In this document: piece by piece, positions 1 to 8,875 of the stretch
How the letters are laid out: each line of letters begins with the position of its first letter
Position numbering within the stretch: position 1 is the first letter of the stretch
Assembly (NCBI RefSeq): GCF_003001695.1
Contig: NZ_PVYX01000002.1
Location: 1,977,855-2,041,854 of the forward strand
Direction: 5' to 3'
DNA: 64,000 nucleotides
DNA from: Flagellimonas meridianipacifica
GTDB taxonomy: Bacteria; Bacteroidota; Bacteroidia; Flavobacteriales; Flavobacteriaceae
Notes under the pieces: generated by a model
Seen by the model: only the letters and a program-made list of their open reading frames with translations
What the model was told of the DNA's origin: nothing
The model's database searches: none
Program-made: the position numbers and the translations under genes

Positions 1-159
1 ATGGTTATCAGAAAAGAAGTATTTCCCGCTAGGTCCAACAAAAGTAGCATCGTCCCAAAGATCAATACCAAGACCCACGGCTCCAGTGTAGCTAGTTTGG
101 GCATAAGAGAAACTGAAAAATGCAAAAGATGCAAACAAACAAAAAACTGTTTTTTTCAT
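1..159 (-). CDS. Partial outer-membrane beta-barrel-like protein, N-terminal 53 residues
   Basis: This minus-strand frame starts with ATG at 157-159 and runs off the left edge, so only 53 codons are visible. The N-terminus is a signal peptide: MKK, a hydrophobic stretch, then cleavage probably just before QTSY. The mature part reads GAVGLGIDL and GKYFFS, which closely matches the start of the protein at 329-787, so the two are tandem paralogues. The likely role is a small outer-membrane barrel or periplasmic protein of unknown function. The rest of the gene lies outside the window and its C-terminus cannot be judged. Confidence 0.75.
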   Translation of the reverse strand, partial: MKKTVFCLFASFAFFSFSYAQTSYTGAVGLGIDLWDDATFVGPSGKYFFSDNH

Positions 160-328
160 AATAGTCATTTAGTAGTTTAAGTTTTTTTTAATTACCTGGA
201 ACTATACAATTACAATTCCAAGATAACTCATCGTTATATACGTATCCTCACCAAAAAAAGATTAGTTGAACCATAGAAACCTTTCAAAACAAGGTTAACT
301 TACACTCGATGAATATGTTGTTGTGAAG

Positions 329-787
329 CTAGTTGAAAGCAAATTGAATTCCAAAACCAAAACTGCCCACTTCATTATCACCTGTATTACTTAAAACTAC
401 GGCAGGTCGCCAGTCAAAATTCAATACTATCGGAACCCCATCAAATTTAAAGTCCAAACCGGCATGCGGACGTAAGGAAAAGGTATTATCGCCATCCAAG
501 AAAACAATACTAGGACCTATTCCAGTATACCACCTTAGTCCTCGGGCACCAACAATTTCTTTATGAAAAGAGTATAAAGCGGTAATGATGGTGGCATCCT
601 GCTCAAATCCCAAATGGGCCTGACCAACATGCTTTTCAGAGAAAAAGTACTTTCCCCCTGCGCCTACAAAGGTAAAATCCCCAATAAGGTCAATCCCCAA
701 TCCAATAGCTCCGTCGTAACTGGTCTGTGCGGTTGTAAAGCTTGAAAATGAAGAGACAATGATTAATGTAAGCAGTAATTTTTTCAT
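329..787 (-). CDS. Small outer-membrane beta-barrel-like protein
   Basis: The product has 152 residues with a clear signal peptide (cleavage near TAQ/TSY, about residue 20). The mature part alternates polar and hydrophobic residues with many glycines and ends in FGFGIQFAFN, a C-terminal aromatic as in outer-membrane barrels. It resembles the partial gene at 1-159 (GLGIDL, GGKYFFSEKH) and lies 57 bp downstream of a third barrel-like gene at 845-1366. The three minus-strand genes probably form one unit. No specific function can be assigned. Confidence 0.75.
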   Translation of the reverse strand: MKKLLLTLIIVSSFSSFTTAQTSYDGAIGLGIDLIGDFTFVGAGGKYFFSEKHVGQAHLGFEQDATIITALYSFHKEIVGARGLRWYTGIGPSIVFLDGDNTFSLRPHAGLDFKFDGVPIVLNFDWRPAVVLSNTGDNEVGSFGFGIQFAFN

Positions 788-844
788 TTTTTGATATTTA
801 TGGTTATTACTTAAACTTCAAAAAATGTCTCCCCTGTATCTTCT

Positions 845-1366
845 TTAGAAGAGGAACAAAATACCTACCATTGCAATAGAAAAATTGAAATTGTCATCTA
901 GGGCAACTGTGGAGTAAGAGACATTGATTTCCGTATTGCCCGTAATGCTGTAGCCAACCACTGGTCGATAATAAAAGCCGCCATCATTTCCATCATTGAT
1001 CCCTAGGGCATAGCCTACATCAGCACCAAATTTGAACTCGTAAGTTGGATAAAGACGTACAGAAGCTGCTGCGGGAATAAACTGGAAATCCTCGAATTCT
1101 CCTTCCACCTCAAATTCTCCTACAGAAAGAGTTTGGGTTTCCCCGAAAGAATTAATGAATCCTGTTGCAAATCCTATATCCAGAAGCTTGGAAACGCCAT
1201 AGTGGTAATTTAGCTCAAGACCTAGGGCAAAACTGCTAATGTCTGAAGCATCCCCCACTGGAATTCCGGCGGTAAGACCTGCTTTAAAATTACTTCTATC
1301 TACTTGTGCTATGGTTGTAAATGTCACTAAGAGCAAAAAAATACTTGTTGAAATGGTCTTTTTCAT
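845..1366 (-). CDS. Outer-membrane beta-barrel protein (porin-like family)
   Basis: The product has 173 residues. A signal peptide ends at about residue 20 (TIAQ/VDRS). The mature protein has repeated amphipathic strands such as FKAGLTAGIPVG, YHYGVSKLLDIGFATG and a terminal IAMVGILFLF, typical of the small eight-stranded barrels common in Bacteroidota. It is longer than the two paralogues downstream and only distantly similar to them. It heads the minus-strand run 845-1366, 329-787, 1-159. It is divergent from xerD, separated by 182 bp. The function is unknown; family membership is inferred from composition and the strand pattern. Confidence 0.7.
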   Translation of the reverse strand: MKKTISTSIFLLLVTFTTIAQVDRSNFKAGLTAGIPVGDASDISSFALGLELNYHYGVSKLLDIGFATGFINSFGETQTLSVGEFEVEGEFEDFQFIPAAASVRLYPTYEFKFGADVGYALGINDGNDGGFYYRPVVGYSITGNTEINVSYSTVALDDNFNFSIAMVGILFLF

Positions 1367-1484
1367 GTTTGATTAAGGTTTACTGAATGTTAAAACGTGT
1401 CCTCCATCAAAAAAGTATGAATAAACCGAGGTCAAGGTATTTGTATTCGTTTCCAAATCTTCTCCCAAATTGACGAAACCCTTC

Positions 1485-1517
1485 TTTGAATTGACCAATC
1501 GATATGTGGTATTTTTC
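1485..1517 (+). promoter_or_regulatory. Candidate Bacteroidota promoter for xerD
   Basis: TTTG at 1485-1488 is followed after 21 bases by TATTTTTC at 1510-1517, which matches TAnnTTTG in seven of eight positions. The -7 element lies 31 bp before the xerD ATG. The spacing fits the known -33/-7 arrangement of the Bacteroidota primary sigma factor. Confidence 0.4.
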
Positions 1518-1548
1518 CAATACCCCGTTTTGTTTCTATTTTTAGCAA

Positions 1549-2445
1549 ATGAAATGGAAACATGCCGTAAAGGACTATAAAGATTATTTGAGGATAGAAC
1601 GTGGCCTTTCTATGAATACCATTTCCAATTATGTACTCGATATTGAAAAATTGATGGGCTTTTTATCTGAGAACAACCTTGAAGAAAGCCCCCTACATAT
1701 CACCAAAGAAACCGTTCAGGCATTCATTTATGATGTCGCCAAAACTTTGAATCCTCGCTCTCAGGCTAGGATTATATCAGGTCTCAAAGGTTTTTTCAAC
1801 TATTTAATTTTTGAGGATTATAGAAAGGACAATCCCATAGAACTTATTGAAACTCCTAAAATCGGCAGGAAGTTACCTGATACCTTATCCACCGAGGAAA
1901 TCAATCAACTTATAGACGCCATTGACCTTTCACACCCTCAAGGTGAACGGAATCGAGCGATTTTGGAGACACTATATGGATGTGGACTTCGAGTTTCCGA
2001 GTTGATCGAGCTAAGGCTTTCGGATTTGTTTTTTGAAGAAGACTTTATCAAGGTAACTGGTAAGGGCGATAAACAACGCTTTGTACCCATCAGTGAAGTC
2101 AATAAAAAATATATCAATATTTACCGATATGAGGTTAGGGTACACCAACATATTCCAAAGGAATTCTCAGATTATCTTTTCTTGAATCGCAGAGGAAAGA
2201 AACTCACTCGAGCCATGATTTTTACTATAATCAAAAGTCTAGCTGAACGCGTTGGATTACAAAAGAACATCAGTCCACATACTTTTCGTCACTCTTTCGC
2301 CACCCATTTACTTGAAAATGGCGCAGACCTTCGTGCTATACAGCAAATGCTAGGGCATGAAAGCATTACCACAACCGAGGTCTATATGCATGTAAATCGG
2401 CAGCACTTGACAGAAGTATTACATCAATTCCACCCCAGAAAGTAA
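1549..2445 (+). CDS. xerD: Site-specific tyrosine recombinase XerD
   Basis: The product has 298 residues, the normal XerC/XerD length. The N-terminal SAM-like core-binding domain covers about residues 5-90 and the catalytic domain about 110-290. The catalytic set is visible: R148 in CGLRVSEL, K172 in the GKGDK turn, H244 and R247 in HTFRHSFATHL, H270 in LGHESI, and the nucleophile Y279 in TEVYMHV. The enzyme resolves chromosome dimers at dif during division, with XerC as partner. The sequence favours XerD over XerC in general form, but the assignment between the two is an inference. It stands alone and converges with 2453-2971, so it is not part of an integron or phage module. Confidence 0.92.
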   Translation: MKWKHAVKDYKDYLRIERGLSMNTISNYVLDIEKLMGFLSENNLEESPLHITKETVQAFIYDVAKTLNPRSQARIISGLKGFFNYLIFEDYRKDNPIELIETPKIGRKLPDTLSTEEINQLIDAIDLSHPQGERNRAILETLYGCGLRVSELIELRLSDLFFEEDFIKVTGKGDKQRFVPISEVNKKYINIYRYEVRVHQHIPKEFSDYLFLNRRGKKLTRAMIFTIIKSLAERVGLQKNISPHTFRHSFATHLLENGADLRAIQQMLGHESITTTEVYMHVNRQHLTEVLHQFHPRK

Positions 2446-2452
2446 TACCTCT

Positions 2453-2971
2453 TTAGAATTTCAACTTTCCTCCAAACTCCAGTATAGGCTGGCCAACATC
2501 AAAACCTAATTTATTAAATGTAGGATTCCCAATAGGTTGTGCAAATCTTGTCTCCAGAAACATATTGGGTTTTACCTCATGTCCTACACCAAAAAAAGCC
2601 TCCTGTAAAGGTGTGGGATTGGGTTTTCCTGCACCATCATTCAATAAATCCCATTCCAATCGATAACCTCCTATCAAATAAAGCTTCTTGGCAAAATACT
2701 TTTTGTATTGAACGGGGACTGTAAATCTATCTGCAAAAAGAGTCCTATAATGTACCCCTCCAACACTTATTTCACTGGTTTCTGTCAATGGAAAATGCAT
2801 TTCAAAATCCGCAAAGTTGGATTTATCCCCAAAAGTAGGATAGCGATGTCCATCAATTGAAATTTTGGGTTTCTCTTCCACTCCCGAGACCTTTCCATTA
2901 GTTTGCCCGTAGGAAAAATGGATGCCAATCAGTATAACTGTAATTGTATGTTTAAAGTTAGGAAAGGTCAT
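2453..2971 (-). CDS. Exported protein of unknown function, possible outer-membrane barrel
   Basis: The product has 172 residues with an N-terminal signal peptide ending near SYGQ (residue 23). The mature part is rich in beta-strand-like segments (ISIDGHRYPTFG, FEMHFPLTETSEISVGGVHYRTLF, LYLIGGYRLEW) and ends with FGGKLKF, a terminal phenylalanine as in outer-membrane barrels. It converges with xerD, with only seven bases between stop codons, and the region upstream of it is shared with the divergent GH13 gene. I do not recognise a named family. Confidence 0.65.
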   Translation of the reverse strand: MTFPNFKHTITVILIGIHFSYGQTNGKVSGVEEKPKISIDGHRYPTFGDKSNFADFEMHFPLTETSEISVGGVHYRTLFADRFTVPVQYKKYFAKKLYLIGGYRLEWDLLNDGAGKPNPTPLQEAFFGVGHEVKPNMFLETRFAQPIGNPTFNKLGFDVGQPILEFGGKLKF

Positions 2972-3085
2972 GTCTGTAATTTTCCTTTAAAATACTTTAT
3001 CCTAAAATTGGTCATATCTCAATTGGCGAAACTTTAACCTAAAAATCCAGAAAGAAAAAAACGAGAATCGCTTTAAAAAAGAGTT

Positions 3086-3093
3086 TAAATTTG
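3086..3093 (+). promoter_or_regulatory. Candidate -7 promoter element for the GH13 gene
   Basis: TAAATTTG at 3086-3093 matches the Bacteroidota -7 consensus TAnnTTTG perfectly and ends 20 bp before the ATG at 3114. No clear TTTG -33 element is visible at the usual distance, so the call rests on the -7 box alone. Confidence 0.35.
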
Positions 3094-3113
3094 ACACCTT
3101 AAAGTTTCGATAT

Positions 3114-4802
3114 ATGGAATCCAGTCAACGTAAATGGTGGAAAGAAGGTGTAGTCTATCAGATTTACCCAAGAAGTTTTCAAGATACAACAGGAAACGGC
3201 ATTGGAGACATTCAGGGCATTATTCAGCGATTGGATTACATTAAAAGCTTAGGTATTGATATTATTTGGCTTTGCCCAGTGTACCAATCACCCAATGATG
3301 ATAACGGGTACGACATTAGCGACTACCAAAACATTATGGAAGAATTTGGGACTATGGCCGATTTTGACCAACTTTTGGAAGGTATGCACAAACGCGGTCT
3401 AAAACTGGTCATGGATTTGGTCGTAAACCATACAAGTGATGAACATCACTGGTTTCAAGAATCCCGAAAATCCCGAGACAATCCATATCGCGACTATTAT
3501 CACTGGTGGCCAGCGGAAAAGGGCACTCCTCCCAAACGTTTCAGTTATTTTGATGTGGATGGAAATGCTTGGAAATATGATGAGCAAACCGATAGTTACT
3601 ATCTTCATTATTTCTCGGTAAAACAACCTGATCTAAAGTGGGAAAACCCAAAAGTGCGCCAAGAGATACACGATATGATGCACTTTTGGTTTAAAAAAGG
3701 GGTGGATGGTTTCAGAATGGATGTGATTCCCTTTATTTCCAAAGACATTAGCTATCCAGAATTACCAGAAAAGTATAATGGAAATTTCGTTCCATTTTAT
3801 GCCAATGGCCCCAAACTGCATGACTATTTACATGAAATGAATCAAGAAGTTTTAAGTAAGTATGATGTTATGACGGTGGGTGAAACTCCCGGAGTGGATA
3901 GAGACCAAGCTTTGCTTTTTGTCGATGAAGACCGGGAAGAACTCAATATGTTCTTTCATTTTGAGTTGATGTCCTTGGACCGGGAAGGGGATGAAGTGTT
4001 TTGGATGAGAAGTGACCCATGGAAACTTACCGAGTTCAAAAAAATATTCTCAGATTGGGATGAAACCTTTGCAGAAAAAGGTTGGGGAAGCCTGTTTTTG
4101 AGCAATCACGATAATCCCAGAACGGTAAGTCGCTGGGGTAACGACTCTCCAGAGCACTGGTACAATTCCACTACTATGTTACAGACCTTTTTGTTGACTA
4201 TGAAGGGTACGCCCTACTTCTACTACGGTGATGAGATTGGGATGAGCAATATTCGTTTTGACAATATTGAGGACTATCAGGACATCAACACGCTAAACCG
4301 TTATGCGCTGCTCAAGCAACGGGGCGTGGACCTAGAGACTTTTATCGAAAATGAGAAGGAAGCTGCTCGAGATAATGGCCGTACCCCTATGCAATGGGAC
4401 AATACGACGAATGCAGGTTTTACCCAGTCAAAACCATGGTTAAAAGTACATCCTAACCACAAAGAAGGGCTTAACGTAGCAGAACAGGAAAAAGACACAG
4501 GTTCCGTATTGAACTATTTCAGAAAAATGGTCCAAGTACGTAAAGACCATTTGGGATTGGTCTACGGGGATTACAAATTGCTACTGAAAAATAACGAACA
4601 AGTATACGCTTACACCCGAATTATGGATGATGAGAAATACTTAATTCTGCTAAGCTTCTCAACCGAGCCAGCCAGTATTGATTTGTCTACAGAAGGTTTT
4701 GGAGAACTTAGCTTAATTATTTCCAACGATTTATCTACAGCCGATAAAGGAAATGGAAAGTTTGAGTTACGACCGTATCAGGCGTGTGTGTACCAGATTT
4801 AA
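3114..4802 (+). CDS. GH13 alpha-glucosidase / oligo-1,6-glucosidase
   Basis: The product has 562 residues, the normal length for the oligo-1,6-glucosidase and alpha-glucosidase branch of GH13. Visible family motifs are the DLVVNHTSD region (D101-D109), the nucleophile D203 in GFRMDV, the acid/base E257 in VGETPG and the transition-state stabiliser D333 in NHDNPR. There is no signal peptide, so the enzyme should act in the cytoplasm on short imported alpha-glucosides, releasing glucose. The likely targets are isomaltose-, maltose- or sucrose-type sugars; the linkage cannot be fixed from sequence. It is a lone gene with no transporter beside it. A GH65 enzyme and beta-phosphoglucomutase lie about 38 kb away and may serve the same class of sugars. 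Confidence 0.88.
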   Translation: MESSQRKWWKEGVVYQIYPRSFQDTTGNGIGDIQGIIQRLDYIKSLGIDIIWLCPVYQSPNDDNGYDISDYQNIMEEFGTMADFDQLLEGMHKRGLKLVMDLVVNHTSDEHHWFQESRKSRDNPYRDYYHWWPAEKGTPPKRFSYFDVDGNAWKYDEQTDSYYLHYFSVKQPDLKWENPKVRQEIHDMMHFWFKKGVDGFRMDVIPFISKDISYPELPEKYNGNFVPFYANGPKLHDYLHEMNQEVLSKYDVMTVGETPGVDRDQALLFVDEDREELNMFFHFELMSLDREGDEVFWMRSDPWKLTEFKKIFSDWDETFAEKGWGSLFLSNHDNPRTVSRWGNDSPEHWYNSTTMLQTFLLTMKGTPYFYYGDEIGMSNIRFDNIEDYQDINTLNRYALLKQRGVDLETFIENEKEAARDNGRTPMQWDNTTNAGFTQSKPWLKVHPNHKEGLNVAEQEKDTGSVLNYFRKMVQVRKDHLGLVYGDYKLLLKNNEQVYAYTRIMDDEKYLILLSFSTEPASIDLSTEGFGELSLIISNDLSTADKGNGKFELRPYQACVYQI

Positions 4803-4898
4803 AGTGGTCAGCATAAGTGGTTTTTTGTTGATTTAGAAATAGGAAAAAATGATCATCTGATAAGCCATGAGCTTTAGTCGTTATTTAGACAATCTGTT

Positions 4899-5837
4899 TT
4901 AGTTTTCCTTCATCCAAACTGGAGTTGTGTCAGATTTATGGTCCTTGCCAATAATGTCCCTGTAAAGTTCCGGTCTTCGAGCGTTTTTGTATCTCCAACC
5001 TCCTGAGAGTTGAATTTTTTCTTTGGTAATCTTTGAAATTGTAATGCTATCTTCAAGAGATTGTATTTCGGATAAAACTTCTCCGTATGGGTCGATTATC
5101 ATGGAATTGCCATTTTTCAAGTGTTCGCCGTCATAACCAATCGGGTTTGTAAACGCAAAGTAAACTCCATTGTCGTAAGCCCTTGCAGGTGGCCAACGCA
5201 TTAACCAACGCCTACCTTTTGGACCGTCAAATTCCATTCGTAACGATACAGGGTCATTTTCACGATTCTGCCAATATTTATCAGCTACATAATCTCGATG
5301 AGGCATTGCAGATGGTGTACATCCCGTAACGTGCGGTGCGAAAATTAGTTCTGCTCCTAAAATGCTTGTTGCCCGAACATTTTCGATTACATTATTGTCA
5401 TAACAGATTAAAATTCCGCATGTCCAACCGAGTAGTTCAAATACGCAATATTCACTACCGGCAGACATGTGCTTACTAATGAAAGGATGTATTTTACGAT
5501 ATTTAGCGACTATTCCATTTCCAGTTACGCAGATATAGGTATTGTATATTTTCCCATCTGACTTTTCCACTAGACCTGCCAAAATAGGAATATCCAACTC
5601 TTTTGAGATTCCAATTAATTCCTGAGTACTTTTTCCATTTGGTATTTCCTCCGCTAACTCCGTTATCTGTTCTAAGCTTAAATCTTTGGTAAAAGTGTAA
5701 GCAGTAATCGACATTTCGTGAAAACTAATTAAGTCCGCGCCATTAGATTTCGCTTTTTCCGCAAGCTGCCGGATTATCGATAGATTGTATTTTTTATCTC
5801 AGTCCTTTGGTTGAAATTGTGCTACTGATACATTCAT
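4899..5837 (-). pseudogene. Nitrilase-family carbon-nitrogen hydrolase, interrupted by an in-frame TGA at codon 13
   Basis: Reading from ATG at 5835-5837, the frame gives MNVSVAQFQPKD, then TGA at 5799-5801, then an uninterrupted nitrilase domain to the stop at 4899. The catalytic triad of the family is present: E41 in SFHEMS, K115 in KYRKIHP and C145 in ILICYDNN. All 271 codons after M42 (5714) are open. A protein starting at M42 would lack the first beta strand and the catalytic E41, so it should be inactive. Without the TGA the product would be about 312 residues, normal for aliphatic amidases and nitrilases of this type. A single G-to-T change (GGA to TGA) would explain the break; a sequencing error or stop-codon readthrough is also possible. 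Confidence 0.75.
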
Positions 5838-6001
5838 ATTTTGATAAATGTTGAATTTTTTGGCTCCATGTGCATACCGACTTAAGATCTAATTTGTTTA
5901 AAGGAATTATATCGTCCAACAAGTGAATTTCGGGAATTGAAGAGAAAAATTCAATATAAAACTGATGTAGGCCAAAACAGTATTGACGAAAGTAAAATCC
6001 C

Positions 6002-7297
6002 TTAGGTCTTTTTAGAAACCTGATATTCCTTTTTAAAAGGTCTGATAATTAACCGAGCTTCTCGATCAAACTTAATATAGTTATATACCCAATTGATAAA
6101 GACCACTACCCTATTACGAAAGCCAATCAAAAAATAAAGGTGGACGAACATCCAAACGTACCAAGCAAATACACCTTGGAACTTAAATTTTTTCAAGTCT
6201 ACAACAGCTTTGTTGCGTCCTACCGTAGCCATGCTGCCCTTATCTTTATATTTAAAAGGTTTCATGGGTTTCTCCTCTACCAATCGGGCTAAATTTTCTC
6301 CCAGACTTTCACCTTGTTGCATAGCTGGCTGGGCCATCATGGGGTGGCCTTCAGGAAATTCCTCGGTTTCCATCTGGGCCACATCGCCAATGGCAAAAAT
6401 CTCTTCAAACCCCTCTACTTGATGAAAATGGTTCACTTTGAGTCGACTACCGCGACTCAATAACTCTTCAGCATCCAAACCTTTAATACTAACCGCCTTA
6501 ACACCCGCTGCCCACACCAAGGTGCATGCCTCAAAAGAAGTGTCTGTATTTGTAGTGACCTGCTTGCCATCGTAATCGCTCACTCTAACGTCTTTCCAAA
6601 CGTTCACTCCAAGTTTCTCTAAAAACCGTTCAGCCTTTCTTGATGCTACCTCACTCATTGCTGGAAGAATACGGTCACTTCCTTGTACCAGATTTATCTG
6701 AGCCCTTCTAGTATCCAAATCCGGATAATCCTTGGGCAGTATTCCTTTTTTGATTTCCGCCAAAGCCCCAGCAAGTTCCACACCGGTGGGCCCTCCCCCA
6801 ACTATGACAAAATTCATAAGGGCATCGCGTTCGTGCAAGTCATCAGTTAATAGAGCTTGCTCAAAGTTTTCCAAAATCAAACTTCTCAGATTTAGGGATT
6901 GGGGAACCGTCTTCATAGCCATGCCATAGGATTCAATATTCTGATTCCCAAAAAAATTGGTCTGGGAACCTGTGGCCACTACCAAGTAATCGTAAGCAAT
7001 GCCCCCAATATTGGTCTCCAATCTTCTTTTTTCGGTATCAATCTGGGTAACCTCAGCCAACCGAAAGTAAAAATTGGGATACCCTTGAAGTACTTTTCGA
7101 ATAGGATATGCAATGGAATCAGGTTCAAGACCCCCTGTGGAAACCTGATACAACAAAGGCTGAAACGTATGGTAATTGTGCTTATCTAATAAAAGCACCT
7201 GTACGTCTTTCCCTGAAAGTTTTTTTGCTAAAGCAATGCCTCCAAATCCTCCTCCAATGATGATTATTCGTGGAAAACTGGATTGCGGAATGTTCAT
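6002..7297 (-). CDS. Type II NADH:quinone oxidoreductase (NDH-2 family)
   Basis: This FAD-dependent enzyme passes electrons from NADH to quinone without pumping protons. The FAD-binding GGGFGG sits near the N-terminus (RIIIIGGGFGGIALA) and the NADH-binding Rossmann motif is in VIVGGGPTGVELAG. The second FAD contact is FAIGDVAQ. The C-terminal part has a hydrophobic stretch (GVFAWYVWMFVHLYFLIGF) as expected for membrane association. I chose the ATG at 7295-7297 (MNIPQ), since this places the Rossmann strand about ten residues in; upstream ATGs at 7306 and 7339 are also in frame. It is divergent from the M20 amidohydrolase at 7397. Confidence 0.87.
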   Translation of the reverse strand: MNIPQSSFPRIIIIGGGFGGIALAKKLSGKDVQVLLLDKHNYHTFQPLLYQVSTGGLEPDSIAYPIRKVLQGYPNFYFRLAEVTQIDTEKRRLETNIGGIAYDYLVVATGSQTNFFGNQNIESYGMAMKTVPQSLNLRSLILENFEQALLTDDLHERDALMNFVIVGGGPTGVELAGALAEIKKGILPKDYPDLDTRRAQINLVQGSDRILPAMSEVASRKAERFLEKLGVNVWKDVRVSDYDGKQVTTNTDTSFEACTLVWAAGVKAVSIKGLDAEELLSRGSRLKVNHFHQVEGFEEIFAIGDVAQMETEEFPEGHPMMAQPAMQQGESLGENLARLVEEKPMKPFKYKDKGSMATVGRNKAVVDLKKFKFQGVFAWYVWMFVHLYFLIGFRNRVVVFINWVYNYIKFDREARLIIRPFKKEYQVSKKT

Positions 7298-7396
7298 CTC
7301 TGACATGGTTATAAAAGTACATATTCCAGTGATTACCACATTATTTTACAAAGGGTTTTTTAGTATCTTTAATTTTCTGACTAACTCGCTCAACCC

Positions 7397-8809
7397 ATGA
7401 AAAAAACAGTATTCCTTTGCGCCCTAATTCTATCGGGCACTGCCCTTTTCTCTCAAAAGAAAACCGATGATGTGCTAAAGAAATTAGAATCCAACCAAGA
7501 AAAGTATGCAGATATTGCCCTTCAGATTTGGGATTTAGCGGAAATGGGATATTTGGAAGAAAAAAGTTCCGCTTTACTGCAAAAAACCCTTTCGGATGAA
7601 GGTTTTTCCATTCAGAAAGGGGTAGCAGGTATCCCAACAGCTTTTGTTGCAGAATATGGCTCAGGATACCCAATTATTGCAATTTTAGGTGAGTATGATG
7701 CGCTACCTGGACTTTCCCAACAGGCCGTTCCCGAAAAAAAGACCGCAAATAAAGCTGCGGGACATGCCTGTGGGCATCATTTGTTCGGTACTGCTTCAAC
7801 CGCAGCAGCCATATCTGCAAAGGAGTGGTTACAGGCAAATAATACCAAGGGCACTATTCGGTTTTATGGATGTCCCGCTGAAGAAGGTGGCTCAGGAAAA
7901 GTCTACATGGTACGAGAGGGACTTTTCAATGATGTAGACATTGCTTTGCATTGGCACCCTAGCTCCCAAAATGCTGCAAGTGCCGGAGCAGCTTTGGCCA
8001 ACAAGTCTGCAAAGTTTAGATTTTATGGCACCTCGGCCCATGCCGCAGGCGCTCCTGAAAGAGGTCGCTCGGCACTAGATGGAGTTGAAGCCATGAACAT
8101 GATGGTCAACATGATGCGAGAGCATATTCCGCAAGAGGCAAGAATCCATTATGTCATTACAGAGGGTGGTAAAGCTCCCAACTTTGCAGAAGTCTATTAT
8201 TACGCCCGACACGGAAAACGAGATGTGGTCATCGACATTTTTGACCGAATCGTTAAAGCTGCTGAGGGAGCTGCTTTAGGAACAGGCACAACCATGGATT
8301 ATGAAATGATTGGAGGCACCCATGAGTTGCTACCCAATCTTACGCTTCAAAAAATAATGTACAAAAACTTAAGCATAATTGGAGGTATAACCTACACCGA
8401 AGAAGAGAAGCAATTTGCAGAAAAAATCTCCAAAACCCTTGGTTATGAGGAACTGGATATGAAACGAGCCATAGACGTTCAACCTTATAAGGAAGAAGCT
8501 CGTGCCTATGGTTCTACGGATGTGGGAGATGTGAGCTTTGCTGTCCCTACTGTAGGCATGGGAACAGCAACCTGGGTGCCCGGTACCCCTGCTCACAGTT
8601 GGCAAGCGGTTGCTGCTGGGGGTACTTCAATCGGTACAAAAGGAATGATGGTAGCTGCAAAAACATTGACCCTTACGGCTATTGAACTGTTCCAAGACCC
8701 AAAAATTGTGGAAAAGGCTAAAGAAGAGTTTGAAGGGCGTCGCGGAAAGGACTTCAAGTACATTCCTTTGCTGGGAGATAGACCACCTGCACTTGATTAT
8801 AGAAAATAA
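7397..8809 (+). CDS. Exported M20-family amidohydrolase (AbgB-like)
   Basis: The product has 470 residues with a signal peptide (MKKTVFLCALILSGTALFSQ). Metal-binding motifs of the M20D group are visible: GEYDALPG, GHACGHHL and CPAEEGGSGK, with a later HWHPSS. The dimerisation domain is inserted in the middle. Relatives hydrolyse p-aminobenzoyl-glutamate, indole-amino acid conjugates or N-acyl amino acids. The closest visible resemblance is to subunit B of aminobenzoyl-glutamate hydrolase, but no AbgA-like partner lies nearby. Location is inferred to be the periplasm. The true substrate is unknown. The gene is monocistronic, followed after 66 bp by a sigma-factor gene. Confidence 0.83.
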   Translation: MKKTVFLCALILSGTALFSQKKTDDVLKKLESNQEKYADIALQIWDLAEMGYLEEKSSALLQKTLSDEGFSIQKGVAGIPTAFVAEYGSGYPIIAILGEYDALPGLSQQAVPEKKTANKAAGHACGHHLFGTASTAAAISAKEWLQANNTKGTIRFYGCPAEEGGSGKVYMVREGLFNDVDIALHWHPSSQNAASAGAALANKSAKFRFYGTSAHAAGAPERGRSALDGVEAMNMMVNMMREHIPQEARIHYVITEGGKAPNFAEVYYYARHGKRDVVIDIFDRIVKAAEGAALGTGTTMDYEMIGGTHELLPNLTLQKIMYKNLSIIGGITYTEEEKQFAEKISKTLGYEELDMKRAIDVQPYKEEARAYGSTDVGDVSFAVPTVGMGTATWVPGTPAHSWQAVAAGGTSIGTKGMMVAAKTLTLTAIELFQDPKIVEKAKEEFEGRRGKDFKYIPLLGDRPPALDYRK

Positions 8810-8875
8810 CCAACTTTCCAGGTCTGTAACAAAATCCAAAGTTTACAGACCTATTAGGAAAACTTACCAACCACG

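Noticed and set aside
5799..5801. Selenocysteine as the meaning of the TGA in the nitrilase frame.
   Set aside because: The codon lies outside any redox motif, no obvious hairpin follows it, and no selenocysteine genes are seen in the window.
5838..6001. An open minus-strand frame of about 55 codons (GFYFRQYCFGLHQFYIEFF) between the NADH dehydrogenase and the nitrilase gene.
   Set aside because: A stop-free stretch of this length is expected by chance in six frames at this base composition. It has no start, no family motif and unusual His/Cys content.
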